Of a DNA stretch of 64,000 bases, positions 8,675-16,970 are shown in pieces. A model generated the notes under the pieces. It saw only the letters and a list, made by a program, of their open reading frames with translations, searched no databases and was not told the DNA's origin. The position numbers were made by a program, and so were the translations under genes. The first letter of the stretch is position 1; every line of letters begins with the position of its first letter. Origin of the DNA: Bradyrhizobium iriomotense (lineage in GTDB: Bacteria > Pseudomonadota > Alphaproteobacteria > Rhizobiales > Xanthobacteraceae); NCBI RefSeq assembly GCF_030160715.1, contig NZ_BSOW01000004.1:1-64000 (forward strand). The letters run 5' to 3'.

Positions 8675-9498
8675 GGCGCGTTTACCTCGGCAATCGCGGC
8701 CCGCTTGCCGGCGAGGGCAGCGGTAAGGACGGAAGACTCCAGCACGAAGCCGAAGCATTGGTTTACATTGTAGACGGTCGCAGCCATGCAGTAGTCCGGT
8801 GACGTGGTGGCTGCGCAGTCGCGCAGCAGCATGCAATCGTAGCCAAGGAAATTGGCGTCCTGCAACGTGCAGAGTACGCATTGGTCGGCGTTGACTCCGG
8901 CGAACAAGAGCGTCGTGACATTGAGGTTGCGCAGGATGCTATCGAGCTCTGTGTCCTGGAATCCTGACATGCGATACTTGGCGACATGAATATCGGTGGA
9001 CTCGACGGTCAGCTCCTCGACAATCGAGGCCGACCAACTGCCGCGTTCCAGCACCCGCGCACCGGTGCCCGGCAGCCGGTCGCCGAGGCCGACGCCTGTG
9101 CCGGACGGCTTGTAGACATGCAGCAGAGCCGGGCTGAGGTTGAGCCGATCGGGCCGGTTACCCCAGTTGAGCCAGATCACCGGCACGTCGAGACCGCGCA
9201 GCACCGGCAACAGCCGTTGCAGCGGCGCGATCGGTGCGCGTGCCGGCGTTACGTCGACACCGATGTGGGCAAGCCAGCCGTCCGGATGGCAGAAGTCGTT
9301 CTGCATGTCGACGACAATGATGGCGGTGCGCGCGAGATCGAAGGTTACGAGCTTGGCGCCGGCATCGATCGTCACCGGCTGCGGCACGACCGGCGGCCGG
9401 ACAAGGTTTGCCTGGGTCGCCGATACCGACCAGCGGTTGCGCGTGCTGGCGCCGAGCGGCTGGAGATCATCGACCGGTTGGAGGCGGATGTCGGTCAT
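8671..9498 (-). CDS. Cysteine hydrolase, isochorismatase family (RutB/biuret hydrolase/N-carbamoylsarcosine amidase type)
   Basis: The 275-residue enzyme has the family triad: D64 (VVDMQNDF), K174 (AKYRMSGF) and C207 (GVNADQCVLCT). About 50 residues precede the core, more than in short members such as biuret hydrolase. Members with this triad hydrolyse carbamoyl or ureido groups (biuret, N-carbamoylsarcosine, ureidoacrylate) or nicotinamide. It overlaps both neighbours by 4 nt, between the cupin and FAD oxidase genes. Release of ammonia from a ureido or carbamoyl intermediate is the most likely role here. Specificity is unassigned. Confidence 0.88.
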   Translation of the reverse strand: MTDIRLQPVDDLQPLGASTRNRWSVSATQANLVRPPVVPQPVTIDAGAKLVTFDLARTAIIVVDMQNDFCHPDGWLAHIGVDVTPARAPIAPLQRLLPVLRGLDVPVIWLNWGNRPDRLNLSPALLHVYKPSGTGVGLGDRLPGTGARVLERGSWSASIVEELTVESTDIHVAKYRMSGFQDTELDSILRNLNVTTLLFAGVNADQCVLCTLQDANFLGYDCMLLRDCAATTSPDYCMAATVYNVNQCFGFVLESSVLTAALAGKRAAIAEVNAP

Positions 9499-9932
9499 CG
9501 TTGATCCGTCAAGTTGCGTCCCTGCAGCACTGCGATGTCGTCGGCCTCGACCTCCACCGGTTCGCCGCTACGGATCAATTCGGCAAAGCCTTCGTTCGGT
9601 GTCATCACCGTGAGGCAATACAGCTTGCCGGTCCCGGTGTTCTCGATCACGTGCTCTGAGCCAGGATGCAGCAGCAGCGAGTCGCCCTTGCTGATCGGCA
9701 GTGTCTTGCCGTCGCAGCGCGCCACGCCCTCGCCGTGCAGCACATGGAAGAATTCGTGCGCCGCCGCATGTTCGTTGGGTGGCGTCGCGCCGCCCGGCCG
9801 GAAGATTTCGATGACGAAGATATTGTCGATCCGGTCGCTCTCATGATCGAACAGCATCACGAAATAGTTGGTGTCTGTTGGCGAGATGCGGAAGGCCTTG
9901 GACTGAGCGAGGTTTTCGACGCTGAACGCCAT
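9495..9932 (-). CDS. Cupin-domain protein
   Basis: The 145-residue single cupin has motif 1 HAAAHEFFHVLHGEG (H55, H59, E60, H63) and motif 2 with H94 (HPGSEHVIENTG), so a metal site is likely. The ATG 9932 has AGGAG 7 nt upstream; a longer frame from 10019 lacks this and would run into the regulatory region. It is the first gene of the operon cupin, isochorismatase-like, FAD oxidase, alpha/beta hydrolase. It may act as a small dioxygenase, isomerase or binding protein. The sequence does not decide. Confidence 0.85.
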   Translation of the reverse strand: MAFSVENLAQSKAFRISPTDTNYFVMLFDHESDRIDNIFVIEIFRPGGATPPNEHAAAHEFFHVLHGEGVARCDGKTLPISKGDSLLLHPGSEHVIENTGTGKLYCLTVMTPNEGFAELIRSGEPVEVEADDIAVLQGRNLTDQR

Positions 9933-10044
9933 GAAGAGACTCCTGATTGCGGCCGGTTCGACGCTGCGGGCGTACGCGTGACAGGCCACGGTGGATTCAG
10001 CACGCCGGAAGGCTTGCATAAAAGCGCTTTATTTCGCAAACAAT

Positions 10045-10061
10045 GTTGCCTTTTTGGCAAC
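10045..10061. promoter_or_regulatory. Inverted repeat, probable LysR-type operator (copy 2)
   Basis: GTTGCC-TTTTT-GGCAAC has perfect 6-bp arms and the T-N11-A core. It lies in the divergent region between the cupin operon (9932) and the LysR gene (10111). It matches the copy at 5498-5514 in 16 of 17 positions. A further AT-rich palindrome, AAAGCGCTTT (10021-10030), lies 14 bp away and may be a second half of the regulator's footprint. Confidence 0.72.
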
Positions 10062-10110
10062 GTCACAGCATCCTCCTGAGCGTGGCTTTTTTCCAAGCAG
10101 GAGCAAGGGG

Positions 10111-11013
10111 ATGCTGCATAGTCGCCTATTGACCTATGTGGACGAGGTGGCGCGCACCGGATCGATCCGCAAGGCTGCGAGCCATCTTAACGTCGCGGCC
10201 TCTGCCATCAGTCGCCAGATTCTTGCGCTTGAGACCGAGCTCGGCACGCCAATTTTCCAACGGCTGCCGCGCAAGCTGATTCTGACTGCGGCGGGCGAGG
10301 TGCTGGTGGGCCACATTCGTCAGACGCTGAAGGAATTAACCCGTGCCCAAGGCAAGATCGAAGAACTGAAAGGATTGCGCCGGGGCGAGATTACGGTGGC
10401 GATGATGAGTGGTCTCGCCTCGAACCTCGTGCCCGGCACCGTCAAGCAGTTTCGTGTTTCCAATCCCCGGGTGCGGCTCTGCCTGACGCTGCTGACCACG
10501 GGCGAGGACATTCAATCCGCGGTCGCCAGCGGCGAGGCCGACCTCGGGATCGGCTTCGACTTTGTCCGCGGAAGTCACCTGAAGGTGTTGGCCCGCGCGG
10601 CCGGCAAGCTCGGCGCCGTCATGGCGCCGAGCCATCCCTTGGCCAAGCGTAACCAGATCCGGCTCGGCGACTGCATCGACTATCCGCTCGTGATTGCCGA
10701 TGGGTCGACTGTGATCCGGCCTTACCTCGATTCGGCATTCGCGAAAGCTTCGCTGGAACCGTTGCCGATCATCGAAACCAACGCTATCGAGATCATGCGC
10801 CACGCCGCTATTCTCGATAATGGCATAACCTTTCTTACGCCGTTCGACATCGAGTTCGAGCGACGCGTTGGTCGCCTGGTCTATGTGCCGGTGCGCGAAT
10901 TGGCGCACGAGACGCAGACGCTCATGCTGATCGGCCATGAGCGCGGGACGAGCGCGATCGCCAGCGTGCTCGCGGAAATGCTGAAGGCGATGATGCGTGA
11001 AGCCGCGACATGA
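10111..11013 (+). CDS. LysR-family transcriptional regulator of the 0-11 kb catabolic island
   Basis: The 300-residue regulator has an N-terminal winged HTH (residues 2-60, with RKAASHLNVAASAISRQI) and a C-terminal LysR effector-binding domain. The start ATG 10111 is preceded by AGGAG at a 7-nt spacing. It is transcribed divergently from the cupin operon, and the 17-bp palindrome ends 49 nt upstream of its start. An identical-arm palindrome in front of the ABC operon and creatininase gene makes it the likely controller of all four transcription units. The inducer is presumably a pathway intermediate. Confidence 0.88.
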   Translation: MLHSRLLTYVDEVARTGSIRKAASHLNVAASAISRQILALETELGTPIFQRLPRKLILTAAGEVLVGHIRQTLKELTRAQGKIEELKGLRRGEITVAMMSGLASNLVPGTVKQFRVSNPRVRLCLTLLTTGEDIQSAVASGEADLGIGFDFVRGSHLKVLARAAGKLGAVMAPSHPLAKRNQIRLGDCIDYPLVIADGSTVIRPYLDSAFAKASLEPLPIIETNAIEIMRHAAILDNGITFLTPFDIEFERRVGRLVYVPVRELAHETQTLMLIGHERGTSAIASVLAEMLKAMMREAAT

Positions 11014-11053
11014 GCGACCGGGGGCGTCACCCGCAGTCATGACGGATCGGCAC

Positions 11054-11070
11054 AGGGCCTTCGCGGCCCC
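11054..11070. terminator. GC-rich hairpin between convergent genes
   Basis: AGGGCC-TTCGC-GGCCCCT forms a short stem between the LysR gene (ends 11013) and the convergent HupE-type gene (ends 11071). There is no T run, so intrinsic termination is uncertain. Confidence 0.35.
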
Positions 11071-11685
11071 TCATGATGCGAGTACAAGGCTCGCCATCAT
11101 CAGACCGATAGCCGCGACCCAGCCGCCAAGTGCACGAAGGGCGATGGCTCGCCAAGATGTTGCGCTGTCCGAATTCGGTCGTTTGAATACCGCGGTCAGC
11201 GCCATCGTCAGCGTGATGGCTCCGTAGCCCACGCAAGCTAATCCTGCTGCAAATAGCAGCCGGTCGGTTTCGGGTCGGAGGTCGGCGGCGTTCGCTGCGC
11301 CCCGTATCATAGCCACTGCGAAGGCAAGCGCGCACAGTAGAAGCGTGGGGACTTGCGCTGCTGCCGCGAGCAGCATGCCTATCGCGAGCATCATTGCCGC
11401 GCCCGCAAGCTGTGTGGAAGCCGCGCCCAAAGCGCTTCCAAAAGGCAACCAGACCAGCAATCCAAGGGGAAAAACCAGGATGAGCCAGCGCCCCTTGGCT
11501 CCGAGCGTACCGGCCAGCATGCCGGTCGCAGTCCAGAGAACGACATCCTGAAGATCAGTGAGGGGGTGCATTGCACCCATGTAGAAATCGCCGAGGCGAG
11601 CCGCGACGATATGTGCCTCGGCGGCATTCGCGCCGGCAAGCAGCATCGCTGTGGCCATCAATGCCCGTGGGGATTTCAGCTTCAT
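11071..11685 (-). CDS. HupE/UreJ-family membrane protein
   Basis: The 204-residue protein starts with a signal-like segment (cleavage expected near EAHIVA) followed by five to six hydrophobic helices. The segment GAMHPLTDLQDVVLW corresponds to the HPxxGxDH helix of HupE/UreJ nickel or cobalt permeases, but the aspartate-histidine is changed to LQD, so metal handling may differ from the next gene. Its start ATG overlaps the upstream gene's stop by 4 nt. It is the last gene of the minus-strand operon PPIase, HupE-2 type, HupE, HupE-like. Confidence 0.8.
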   Translation of the reverse strand: MKLKSPRALMATAMLLAGANAAEAHIVAARLGDFYMGAMHPLTDLQDVVLWTATGMLAGTLGAKGRWLILVFPLGLLVWLPFGSALGAASTQLAGAAMMLAIGMLLAAAAQVPTLLLCALAFAVAMIRGAANAADLRPETDRLLFAAGLACVGYGAITLTMALTAVFKRPNSDSATSWRAIALRALGGWVAAIGLMMASLVLAS

Positions 11686-12287
11686 GCGAAAGCTCCGATG
11701 CCCTGGGCGAGGAAATAGCAGCCAATTCCCGCAATGCCGGCCCCAAGTCCCTGAATGATGCGCTCGCCGGCGGGCCAGCGCGTCAACGTGCCAATCGTAA
11801 TGCCGAACAGATGCAAGAGGCCGGTGGCGGTGACGAAGCCAACTCCATAGGCCAGTGCATTCACCGCACGTGGGAGCTCGGCTCCATGCGCATGGCCGTG
11901 AAAGATCGCGAAGATCGCAACGATGAAGGCGGCAGCGGGAAAGGGTGGGCGTAGCCGGGCCGCAACGGCGCCCCCCAGGATCACGGCCGAGACGGCAATC
12001 ATCACCTCCGGCATCGGAAGCGGAACATGCAGCACGCCCAGAACCCCGCCGACCGCCATGACGAGCGGGAAGGTGATCGGCAGGATCCAGATTGCGGGGG
12101 CGCCGAGTTGCGCGCCCCAGATCCCGACGGCCACCATTGCGATCAGATGATCGATGCCCGTGATAGGATGGAGCAGGCCGCTGACGAGGCCTCCCGCCAC
12201 GCCAGCCTGCTCGTGCGCGAGAGCCGGTTGCGTCAGTGCGAACGAAACGATGGCGGTCGTGAGAGCTCGGGGGACGCGCAAAGACAT
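11682..12287 (-). CDS. HupE/UreJ-family nickel/cobalt permease
   Basis: The 201-residue integral membrane protein has a cleavable N-terminal segment (ending ALAH) and the canonical motif HPITGIDHLIAM. The His-rich loop FHGHAHG is typical of Ni/Co-binding HupE/UreJ permeases. The start is the ATG at 12287; longer frames run into the neighbouring gene. It overlaps the downstream homologue by 4 nt and follows the 330-residue HupE-type gene by 16 nt. No hydrogenase or urease genes occur in the window, so it probably serves metal uptake in general. Confidence 0.85.
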   Translation of the reverse strand: MSLRVPRALTTAIVSFALTQPALAHEQAGVAGGLVSGLLHPITGIDHLIAMVAVGIWGAQLGAPAIWILPITFPLVMAVGGVLGVLHVPLPMPEVMIAVSAVILGGAVAARLRPPFPAAAFIVAIFAIFHGHAHGAELPRAVNALAYGVGFVTATGLLHLFGITIGTLTRWPAGERIIQGLGAGIAGIGCYFLAQGIGAFA

Positions 12288-12303
12288 TGTGTGCGACTCC
12301 CGT

Positions 12304-13296
12304 TCAGATCGCGGCGAACATGCGCGCCAGACGGCCGAAGAACCAGAACATCGACACCGACCCGATGAGATAGGCCGGGAGGGCCTCGCTCCAGCGCGGC
12401 ACGAAGGCATCAAGCCGTCTGTGCGCCCAGATCAATGCGAGCACGAGCAGCACGAAAGCAAGCTGTCCGATCTCGACGCCGATGTTGAAGAACAGCAGCG
12501 CTGCAGGAAGGAGTCGACGTTCGAGCCCGAGTCCCGCCAAGGCGCTTGCGAAGCCGATGCCATGAACCAGACCGAAGGTGAACGCCACGACCCAGGGATA
12601 GCGGGCGGTGAGTCCGATCTCGCCGCGCTGCTGCTTGACGATTTCCACCCCGACGAACGCGATGCTCAATGCGATGCAGGCGTTAAGCGGTCGTTCGGGC
12701 ACGCCGATCAGGCCGAAGGCTGCCGCGGCAAGCGAGGCACTGTGCCCGATCGTGAAGGCCGTGATCGTCTTCACCAGACGCCAGCCACCGCCGACGATCC
12801 AGATCAGGCCCAGCACGAACAGCAGATGATCGGCGCCGAGCAGAATGTGGTCGATCCCGTAGTTCACATAAGTCTTGGCCAGTTCGATCCACGCCTCGAG
12901 CGTCGGGGCGTCGGTGCCAAGGACGGTCACAACGGGATTGGCCGTCGAGATCGTGTAGCTGCGCGGCTCGCCCTCGATCGGGATGAGCCTGATCAGGACG
13001 ACCGACATGTTGGAGCCGAGATTGGAGATGGTGATAGGACCGACCAACCCCTGCTGACCGCAGTTCATCTCGGGCAGGCGGAGAAAACAGTGCGACGGCA
13101 CCCGCAGATCGACCCGCGCTGCGCCGATCGAGGGCTCGATACTCCAGCGGCCGACAAATGCGCCGGGCCGGACCTCGCGGAATTCCAGCACGCCCATCGC
13201 CGCTTCATGCGCACTGAGCGCCGCAGGCCGGATGAGCGCGGCGAGGCCCAGGGTCAGCGTCAGCAGCGCCAATCGCAGATATTGGATCGCCCTCAC
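12304..13296 (-). CDS. HupE/UreJ_2-type membrane protein with periplasmic N-terminal domain
   Basis: The 330-residue protein has a signal peptide (residues 1-29), a soluble domain of about 110 residues, and then a multi-helix domain with YGIDHILLGADHLLFVLGL and GLVHGIGFASAL. These are hallmarks of the larger HupE/UreJ_2 family. The histidines of GADH and VHG are candidate metal ligands. The start overlaps the stop of the isomerase gene (ATGA 13293-13296). The N-terminal domain presumably binds metal or partner protein outside the membrane; this is inferred from topology. Confidence 0.82.
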   Translation of the reverse strand: MRAIQYLRLALLTLTLGLAALIRPAALSAHEAAMGVLEFREVRPGAFVGRWSIEPSIGAARVDLRVPSHCFLRLPEMNCGQQGLVGPITISNLGSNMSVVLIRLIPIEGEPRSYTISTANPVVTVLGTDAPTLEAWIELAKTYVNYGIDHILLGADHLLFVLGLIWIVGGGWRLVKTITAFTIGHSASLAAAAFGLIGVPERPLNACIALSIAFVGVEIVKQQRGEIGLTARYPWVVAFTFGLVHGIGFASALAGLGLERRLLPAALLFFNIGVEIGQLAFVLLVLALIWAHRRLDAFVPRWSEALPAYLIGSVSMFWFFGRLARMFAAI

Positions 13297-14225
13297 TGCT
13301 CGTACCGCACTTGGTAGGACGCCTTGAGCCGCTTGACCGCTTCCCAGGCCAACTTGCGGGTCTCTTCCGTATGCCAGATCCTGGCGGCCTCATCTCGAAC
13401 CTTGTCGAGGCTGGCAAGATTGCCCGGCCGCCGGGAATCCAGCCGAGCGACGTGCCAGCCGTCCTTCGACTGCAGCAGCCTCCATTCCCCCTCTGGCATC
13501 CTCAACAGTCCATCACGGAAATCTTCGCCGAAGGATGCGGCGAGACTCGCGACCGGGCGGGCGAGGATGGCACGCGTGAGATTCTGGAGCTCCTCGGATT
13601 CGCGTTGTTGGACGATGTCCTCGAGCTGACGCTGTGCCGTGGCCTGATCCGTCGGCGGGGTGATGTAAAACGAAACGCGCTCCGGCTCGTCGAAGCGGGC
13701 GTGATTTTGCGCAAACCAGGCCTGCAACTGCTCGTCCGAGGGGCGCGGGACGCGGACCTGGTCGAAGATCAGCAATTGCATCTTGTAGGCAATCCGATCG
13801 CGGATCGTCTCGTCGCCGCGGTCCACGCCAAGCGTCTTGCCTTCGCGGTAGAGGATCTCGCTCGCGACCCAGCTGTCGATCATCTTCTGGAGCTGATCAA
13901 CGGAAGGGGCGCGTTCCTTGTCCTCATCGAAATTGTCAATGAAGGACCGGCGCATCGCCTTGGTCACCGTAATGACCTTTTCGTCCTTGGCGGGCGGATG
14001 CAGCAAGGCGTCGATGCCGAAGATTATCGCTCCGAGCAAGGTGAAGTGCAGCAAGGGCTCGCGCGAGAGCCGCGCGAGCACGGAGACAAGGGAGCGCGAA
14101 GGCTCCGTTGCGCCACGCACGACACCGGCGTCCGGGTCCGAACGTTCGGTGTGTGATGTCGGAAGGGACTGCAGTTCAGCTGGTGTCGCTGGCATTGACA
14201 TGCGGTTGTCACAAATTCTCTTCAC
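13293..14225 (-). CDS. Membrane-anchored parvulin-type peptidyl-prolyl isomerase
   Basis: The 310-residue protein has one membrane segment near residues 57-78 (LLHFTLLGAIIFGIDALL). The periplasmic part includes a SurA-like N-terminal helical region and a PpiC-like stretch (VSFYITPP, then a basic/WHVARLD block near the end). It is the first gene of the operon with three HupE-type permeases. That arrangement suggests a chaperone for assembly of these or other exported proteins. The rotamase core is divergent, so isomerase activity is not certain. Confidence 0.75.
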   Translation of the reverse strand: MKRICDNRMSMPATPAELQSLPTSHTERSDPDAGVVRGATEPSRSLVSVLARLSREPLLHFTLLGAIIFGIDALLHPPAKDEKVITVTKAMRRSFIDNFDEDKERAPSVDQLQKMIDSWVASEILYREGKTLGVDRGDETIRDRIAYKMQLLIFDQVRVPRPSDEQLQAWFAQNHARFDEPERVSFYITPPTDQATAQRQLEDIVQQRESEELQNLTRAILARPVASLAASFGEDFRDGLLRMPEGEWRLLQSKDGWHVARLDSRRPGNLASLDKVRDEAARIWHTEETRKLAWEAVKRLKASYQVRYEQ

Positions 14226-14502
14226 GCGCCGCAGCGCTTTATGCGGCAGAGCATTTCATCTGTCATCTTCAATCGCTCACGCGGCGAGAAAAAATGCAAT
14301 GGGCAAACGCAAGAGACAAGATGCCGCACGCACAGTGCGCACCGGCAGCGGCCGAACACAAATCCTTCACGAAGCTGTATCGGAACACTGGTCACTATCT
14401 CGACGTGCAGGGAGCGGCTTAGGCGGCTTGGGCCAAACGGCTTTCAATTCGCGGCATCTCTGCTTCATTTTCGCGATATGTGACCTGAACGAGGGGCGAT
14501 AG

Positions 14503-16506
14503 ATGTTTCCATCCGGCAAGACCATCCTGTTGACTGCGGCATCGGCATCCATGGCGCTGACTCAGAGCGCTGTCGCCGAAGAGTGGGGGCGCGGCGAGCG
14601 TCGCGGCAATCCATACGTTGCCGGTGACATGCACAATCATAACACCTGCACGGATGGTTCGGTTGCCGCCGGCTACACGATCGACCGCGCGGTCGGGCGG
14701 GGCACCGCGTCCGCGGGTGGCAACAATTTCGATTTGGACTGGTTTACGCTCGGCAACCACGGCGGTTCCGGCAATCGCGACTGCCGCTTCAGCGACACCA
14801 GCGCCAATATTCCGGGACAAACCACGACGACCTGGAGCCAGACGCTCGGCCAGACCATCGACGGGATCACGATCAGCAGCCTGAAGGGCACCCCGAACGG
14901 TACCGGCACCGGCGCGCAGATGTGGCGCTGGCAGTCGATCCGCGAGATCGAGTATCCGACCATCGTCGATCGTTCGGCGAAGTACGACAAGGTGCTGATC
15001 GAGGGTCTCGAGTGGATCGCGCCTGGCCATGAACACGTCGACGTCGCCGTTATCACCGGGCAGCACCCGCGGAAGGCGGCCGGCAACGCGGACAAGATGG
15101 CGGAATTCGAGTACCGCTTCGACCGTGCCGACACCGATGCAATCGGTCCCGTCATCGACGCCGGTGGCAATCAGCTGTGGCCCGGCAAGGACAACGTCAA
15201 CAACACGGGCACGGCGGGTCACCAAAAGGCGCTCACAGGCGTCAAGTGGTTGCAGACGAACTATCCGCTGCAATCCTACATCATCCCGACTCATACCGAA
15301 CGCCAGGGGCCGTTCAGTGCGACCGCCAACAAGGGCTACAACATCGAGCATTTCCGTGACTTCAACAACGCGGGCCCGACGGTTGCGTTCGGCATCGAAT
15401 CGCCCGGTCACTTCGCCGAAGGCGGAGCCAGTGGCGGCTCCGGCTCGTACACCACCAACGCGGTCGGCGGCGGCACCTACGGCATGAGCGGCATTTACAC
15501 CGCGAAGGTCGGCGGCCTCTGGGACGGACTGCTTGGCGAAGGCCGCAACTTCTTCATGTATGTGAGCTCGGACTGGCACAGCCGCGGTGCCGGCGGTGCG
15601 CGCGACTCCTTCACGACGGCCGACTTCATTCCCGGCGAGTACACCAAGCTGTATGTTCCGAATGCGGGTCGCTTCTCGTCGCAGCACGTCATCGACGGCA
15701 TGCGTTCGGGTAACTCGTACTCGGTCAACGCGGACCTGATCGGTCCGGATATGGTGTTCCGCGCCAAGACGCGCGGCGACGACTGGAAGACCATGGGTGA
15801 GACGCTGGTCGTGAGGCCCGGCGAAAAGATCACGGTCGAGATGGAGCTGACCGTTCCGAACGAGAATAACAGCCCCTACAGCTTCAACAACCCGCTGCTA
15901 GTGCCGGTGGGAATCAAGCAGCCGCTCAACAAGCCGATACTCGACCACGTCGATCTGATCACTGGCCAGATCACGGGCGTGGTTGCGCCTGACGCGCCCA
16001 ACTACGCGGTGGCGAATGCTGCGGGCACGGCCGGCGCGGCGATCGTGTATAATCCTTCGGCGAGCATCGCCCGGCAGATCCCCGCGACGCAGATGCAGCG
16101 CGAGCATCGGGGAGACCATGATGGCAAGCGGCTGCGGTTCACGACGACCTTCACCGCAGGCACCAAGCCGTTCTACATCCGTGCGCGCGGAACCAACATT
16201 CCGAATGGCACTCCGAACGTCAGCGATACCGCTGGCAATCCGCTGCTCGATGCCAACAACGCGCAGGTCAGCTGTATCGATCCGGCGTGCCCGGCGCATC
16301 TGGAGACGGTGAATGGCGCCAAGAAGGTGACCCACGACGTTCAGGCCTACTCGAACGTCTGGTTCTACGCCAACCCGATCTTCGTCCGGCCGGAAGGCTC
16401 GCCGAAGCTCCTGGTCGAGACCAACGCCGAGCTGGCGCGCCGGCTCGGACAGCGGGCCGACAACGACCACGATCACGACGACGATCATCATCACGACCAT
16501 CACTGA
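14503..16506 (+). CDS. Secreted PHP-like/DUF3604-type metallohydrolase with His/Asp-rich C-terminus
   Basis: The 667-residue precursor has a signal peptide (1-26, ending SAVAEE). Motif DMHNHNTCTDGS (42-53), with H44-x-H46, resembles the first metal motif of PHP/DUF3604 proteins; IIPTHTER and SSDWHSRG provide further candidate ligands. The last 14 residues (654-667) are almost entirely His and Asp, a likely metal-chelating tail. The gene is divergent from the HupE operon across 277 bp with no further gene. The product is predicted to be periplasmic or extracellular. Whether it hydrolyses phosphoesters or mainly binds metal is open. Confidence 0.72.
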   Translation: MFPSGKTILLTAASASMALTQSAVAEEWGRGERRGNPYVAGDMHNHNTCTDGSVAAGYTIDRAVGRGTASAGGNNFDLDWFTLGNHGGSGNRDCRFSDTSANIPGQTTTTWSQTLGQTIDGITISSLKGTPNGTGTGAQMWRWQSIREIEYPTIVDRSAKYDKVLIEGLEWIAPGHEHVDVAVITGQHPRKAAGNADKMAEFEYRFDRADTDAIGPVIDAGGNQLWPGKDNVNNTGTAGHQKALTGVKWLQTNYPLQSYIIPTHTERQGPFSATANKGYNIEHFRDFNNAGPTVAFGIESPGHFAEGGASGGSGSYTTNAVGGGTYGMSGIYTAKVGGLWDGLLGEGRNFFMYVSSDWHSRGAGGARDSFTTADFIPGEYTKLYVPNAGRFSSQHVIDGMRSGNSYSVNADLIGPDMVFRAKTRGDDWKTMGETLVVRPGEKITVEMELTVPNENNSPYSFNNPLLVPVGIKQPLNKPILDHVDLITGQITGVVAPDAPNYAVANAAGTAGAAIVYNPSASIARQIPATQMQREHRGDHDGKRLRFTTTFTAGTKPFYIRARGTNIPNGTPNVSDTAGNPLLDANNAQVSCIDPACPAHLETVNGAKKVTHDVQAYSNVWFYANPIFVRPEGSPKLLVETNAELARRLGQRADNDHDHDDDHHHDHH

Positions 16507-16524
16507 CGTGATGTGAGGCCATCC

Positions 16525-16555
16525 GGCGGGGCGCAACGATTCGGTGCGTCCCGCC
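16525..16555 (+). terminator. Stem-loop after the PHP-like gene
   Basis: GGCGGGGCGCA pairs with TGCGTCCCGCC (one G-T pair) around a 9-nt loop, 18 nt after the stop at 16506. No clear T tract follows, so termination strength is uncertain. Confidence 0.5.
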
Positions 16556-16597
16556 GCACTCGTGTTGAAGCGGCCCGGTCCTGCCCTCACGACTGAC

Positions 16598-16939
16598 ATG
16601 TATCTGGTTCGTATCGCCTTCTGCGCACTGGGCCTCCTCGCTGGCCTCGGATGCGGTGTGGCCGCATCCGGTGCTGCCGTGCCCGCGTCGGACGAGCCGA
16701 CCCGGGAAGATTGCAATGCTGCGGTCGCGGAGGCGCGAGCATTGGCTGCGGCTTTGCCGTCCGACCATCTCTCGCGCTACTTCGCCGAGCGGCACTTGCA
16801 TCAGGCCTTGGTTGAAGCCGGTAACGGCGAGTTCGACGAATGCCTCGACATGGCCGCGCGTGCCTCTGACGAGGTGCGCGAACGGCGCCACGAGCTGAGG
16901 CCGGGCGAGAAGCTAAAGGTGCTCCGGACCGACGAGTAA
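16598..16939 (+). CDS. Small secreted protein of unknown function
   Basis: The 113-residue product has a hydrophobic signal segment (residues 5-25, with LGCGVAASG that could also be a lipoprotein-like C). A charged helical region follows with a Cys pair about 50 residues apart (DCNAA and DECLDMA). The ATG at 16598 is preferred to a frame beginning at 16544 because it puts the signal sequence at the N-terminus. It lies between the PHP-like gene and the 2OG oxygenase gene on the same strand. I do not recognise its family. Confidence 0.6.
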   Translation: MYLVRIAFCALGLLAGLGCGVAASGAAVPASDEPTREDCNAAVAEARALAAALPSDHLSRYFAERHLHQALVEAGNGEFDECLDMAARASDEVRERRHELRPGEKLKVLRTDE

Positions 16940-16970
16940 CAGGATCCGAGCATTTTGGAGATCCTGCACA

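Noticed and set aside
14226..14502. Search for a second NikR-type operator upstream of the HupE operon
   Set aside because: No GTATGA/TCATAC pair with suitable spacing is present, so joint Ni regulation of the HupE operon is not supported by sequence.
14419..15687. Long minus-strand open frame antisense to the PHP-like gene
   Set aside because: No recognisable motifs and Arg/Ala/Val-rich composition; the plus-strand frame has a signal peptide and conserved motifs. It is a high-GC shadow.
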